Source: Bacteroidales bacterium UBA4231 | GTDB lineage: Bacteria > Bacteroidota > Bacteroidia > Bacteroidales > UBA932 | Length of the DNA: 64,000 bases | Direction of reading: 5' to 3' | Assembly (NCBI GenBank): GCA_002396335.1 | Contig: DGXN01000020.1 | Coordinates: 2,195-66,194, forward strand | Shown: in pieces, positions 62,724 to 64,000 of the stretch | Position numbering within the stretch: position 1 is the first letter of the stretch | Layout: every line of letters begins with the position of its first letter | Program-made: the position numbers and the translations under genes | Notes under the pieces: generated by a model | Told to the model about the DNA's origin: nothing | Seen by the model: the letters and a program-made list of their open reading frames with translations, nothing else | The model's database searches: none

Positions 62724-64000
62724 TTACCAACCCGGATTTTGAGTCATTCCGTAGCCTTTGTTTATTTCACTGGTAAGGATAGGAGCCAGATACCACTTGG
62801 TGTCCCAACTGGTGTACCACTGACGTCCGGGGAAAGCATCAATCTCCTGGAAGGTGAAGGAGGTGGCGTTCTTGGTATCGTTACCAATGGCACGGAGAGC
62901 CTTGAGAGGAGTTGTGAAAGCCTCAGTAAGGCCATAGCGAACCATGTCGAACCAGCGGACTTCTTCAAAGCCGAACTCAAGTTCCCTCTCGAGGAGGAGA
63001 GCCTTGCGGAATTCTTCCTGGCTCATTCCCTCTTCCAAAGGTTTCAGGCCCACTCGTGCGCGGACTGCATTCACCCAGGTATAGGCCTTGTCTGACGGAC
63101 CGCCGTCGGCCTCGTTATAGGCTTCGGCAGCATTGAGGAGCACTTCGGGAAGGCGCATCATGCACCAGTGCGGCATTGTATTGCGGTCCGAACTCTGCTG
63201 AAGAATGTATTTCATCATCAGGAAGCCGGGGCAGTTGGACTGCGCATACTGGTGGTTGCTGTAGGAGCGGCCGACAGTACCGTCACGCCAGATGTCTCCC
63301 GGAACGCAGATGTTCTCGTACAGGCGCGGGTCACGGGTTTCAGAGAATGTTGTCGAACTCACTTTCAAGGTACCGTTCGGATCCTGCTTGAAGAAAGGCT
63401 GCTCGGGCCAGGAGCTCTTGTCTTCCCAGTTGAAATCTTCCGGGAAAGGAGTTCCGTCGGCCCAGGGGAACTTGTTCACCCATGTAAGGGTGGCTCCGTT
63501 TCCGAAGTCCCCGGTACGTTTGATCCAGTCATCGTGATAGGAAGTACTGTTGCTCTTACGGATGGAAATGATGGTCTCTGTGGTTCCGCGTTCAAAATAA
63601 CCTTTGCGGTATGCAAGGCGGTAAGCCCTCGGGGTAATGAGTCCCGTTGTCGCATCCGGGGCGGCCTGAATCATGGCGTAATAGCCGTTGGACAGCAGTT
63701 CACGCATAAAATCATCGGCTGCCGCTTTGGCTGCCTGCCAACGGGCGGGATCGTAATTCATATAGCAGGCATACTCATTGGCCTGCGGATGGAAGGGCTT
63801 GTCGGAATTGAAAGTAGGAGATGCGGCGAAGCACAGCACGCGAAGCTTGAGGCCAAGGGCGGCCGCACGGGTAAGGCGTCCGTCATCGGCACCGCTTACG
63901 CTCCAAGGAAGGTCCGGAGCAGCCTCCGTACACATCCTGACTATGAAATCGACCGTCTCCGCAAACGTATTCCGGGGATATTCCATCGTTTCGTCAAGCT
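62724..64000 (-). CDS. SusD/RagB family lipoprotein, C-terminal part (cut by right edge)
   Basis: At least 425 residues; the frame stays open to the window edge, so the N-terminus and lipobox lie beyond. MMRLPEVLLNAAEAYNEADG, NAVRARVGLKPL and LLLERELEFGFEEVRWFDMVR are SusD/RagB landmarks, and the end is TSEINKGYGMTQNPGW. It lies 20 bp upstream of the SusC-OmpA gene, so that transporter is flanked by two SusD genes. A second SusC probably lies to the right of the window. Confidence 0.93.
   Translation of the reverse strand, partial: LDETMEYPRNTFAETVDFIVRMCTEAAPDLPWSVSGADDGRLTRAAALGLKLRVLCFAASPTFNSDKPFHPQANEYACYMNYDPARWQAAKAAADDFMRELLSNGYYAMIQAAPDATTGLITPRAYRLAYRKGYFERGTTETIISIRKSNSTSYHDDWIKRTGDFGNGATLTWVNKFPWADGTPFPEDFNWEDKSSWPEQPFFKQDPNGTLKVSSTTFSETRDPRLYENICVPGDIWRDGTVGRSYSNHQYAQSNCPGFLMMKYILQQSSDRNTMPHWCMMRLPEVLLNAAEAYNEADGGPSDKAYTWVNAVRARVGLKPLEEGMSQEEFRKALLLERELEFGFEEVRWFDMVRYGLTEAFTTPLKALRAIGNDTKNATSFTFQEIDAFPGRQWYTSWDTKWYLAPILTSEINKGYGMTQNPGW

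Noticed and set aside
1-64000. tRNA or rRNA genes
   Set aside because: No cloverleaf with a T-loop consensus or rRNA-like segment was noticed by eye; a covariance-model scan would settle this.

Overview
The window reads as chromosomal DNA of a GC-rich member of the order Bacteroidales (Bacteroidota). Evidence seen directly: SusC/SusD genes, BACON-domain and fimbrillin-like lipoproteins, MurA with Asp at the catalytic Cys position, few Shine-Dalgarno sequences, and repeated TAnnTTTG promoter boxes. Placement in an uncultured gut or rumen lineage such as Cryptobacteroides is inference only. No tRNA, rRNA, CRISPR array or transposase gene was recognised.

1-24 kb is mostly housekeeping. The left edge holds the start of rplC. 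Next, on the minus strand, come a shortened ManC-like gene, yraN, mutS2, cdaA, a GH106-type glycosidase, thrA, dapB, dapE-like and asd. After a GH20 hexosaminidase, the plus strand carries dapA, dapD, an aminotransferase and dapF. Together these cover the aspartate-to-meso-diaminopimelate route by the succinylase branch. Rubrerythrin, murA, a PCMD-domain protein, murB and aspS follow. Two of these genes (dapE-like and murB) carry palindromic repeat elements inserted in frame.

24-33 kb is accessory. A DUF3990/HTH toxin-antitoxin-like pair has a near-perfect 38-bp operator. Two mosaic duplicated lipoprotein genes follow, each preceded by a 45-codon ORF. A divergent membrane-anchored Kelch-AraC regulator comes next, then rsmA.

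33.7-42.6 kb is one five-gene minus-strand operon: GH31, GH13 (SusA-like), two SGNH proteins and an MBOAT acyltransferase. It suggests alpha-glucan breakdown coupled to O-acylation of a surface glycan. A 545-bp spacer upstream holds an array of short repeats phased at 21-22 bp.

43-64 kb is a polysaccharide-utilisation-type operon on the minus strand. Transcription order is SusD (cut by the edge), SusC fused to an OmpA domain, SusD, two BACON lipoproteins, two FISUMP-like lipoproteins, a GH18/beta-propeller protein, a GH18/tyrosine-phosphatase fusion, a small ORF and a last FISUMP-like lipoprotein. The GH18 enzymes point to chitin-like or N-glycan substrates. The most unusual items are the SusC-OmpA fusion, the GH18-phosphatase fusion, the in-frame palindromic elements and the phased repeat array.
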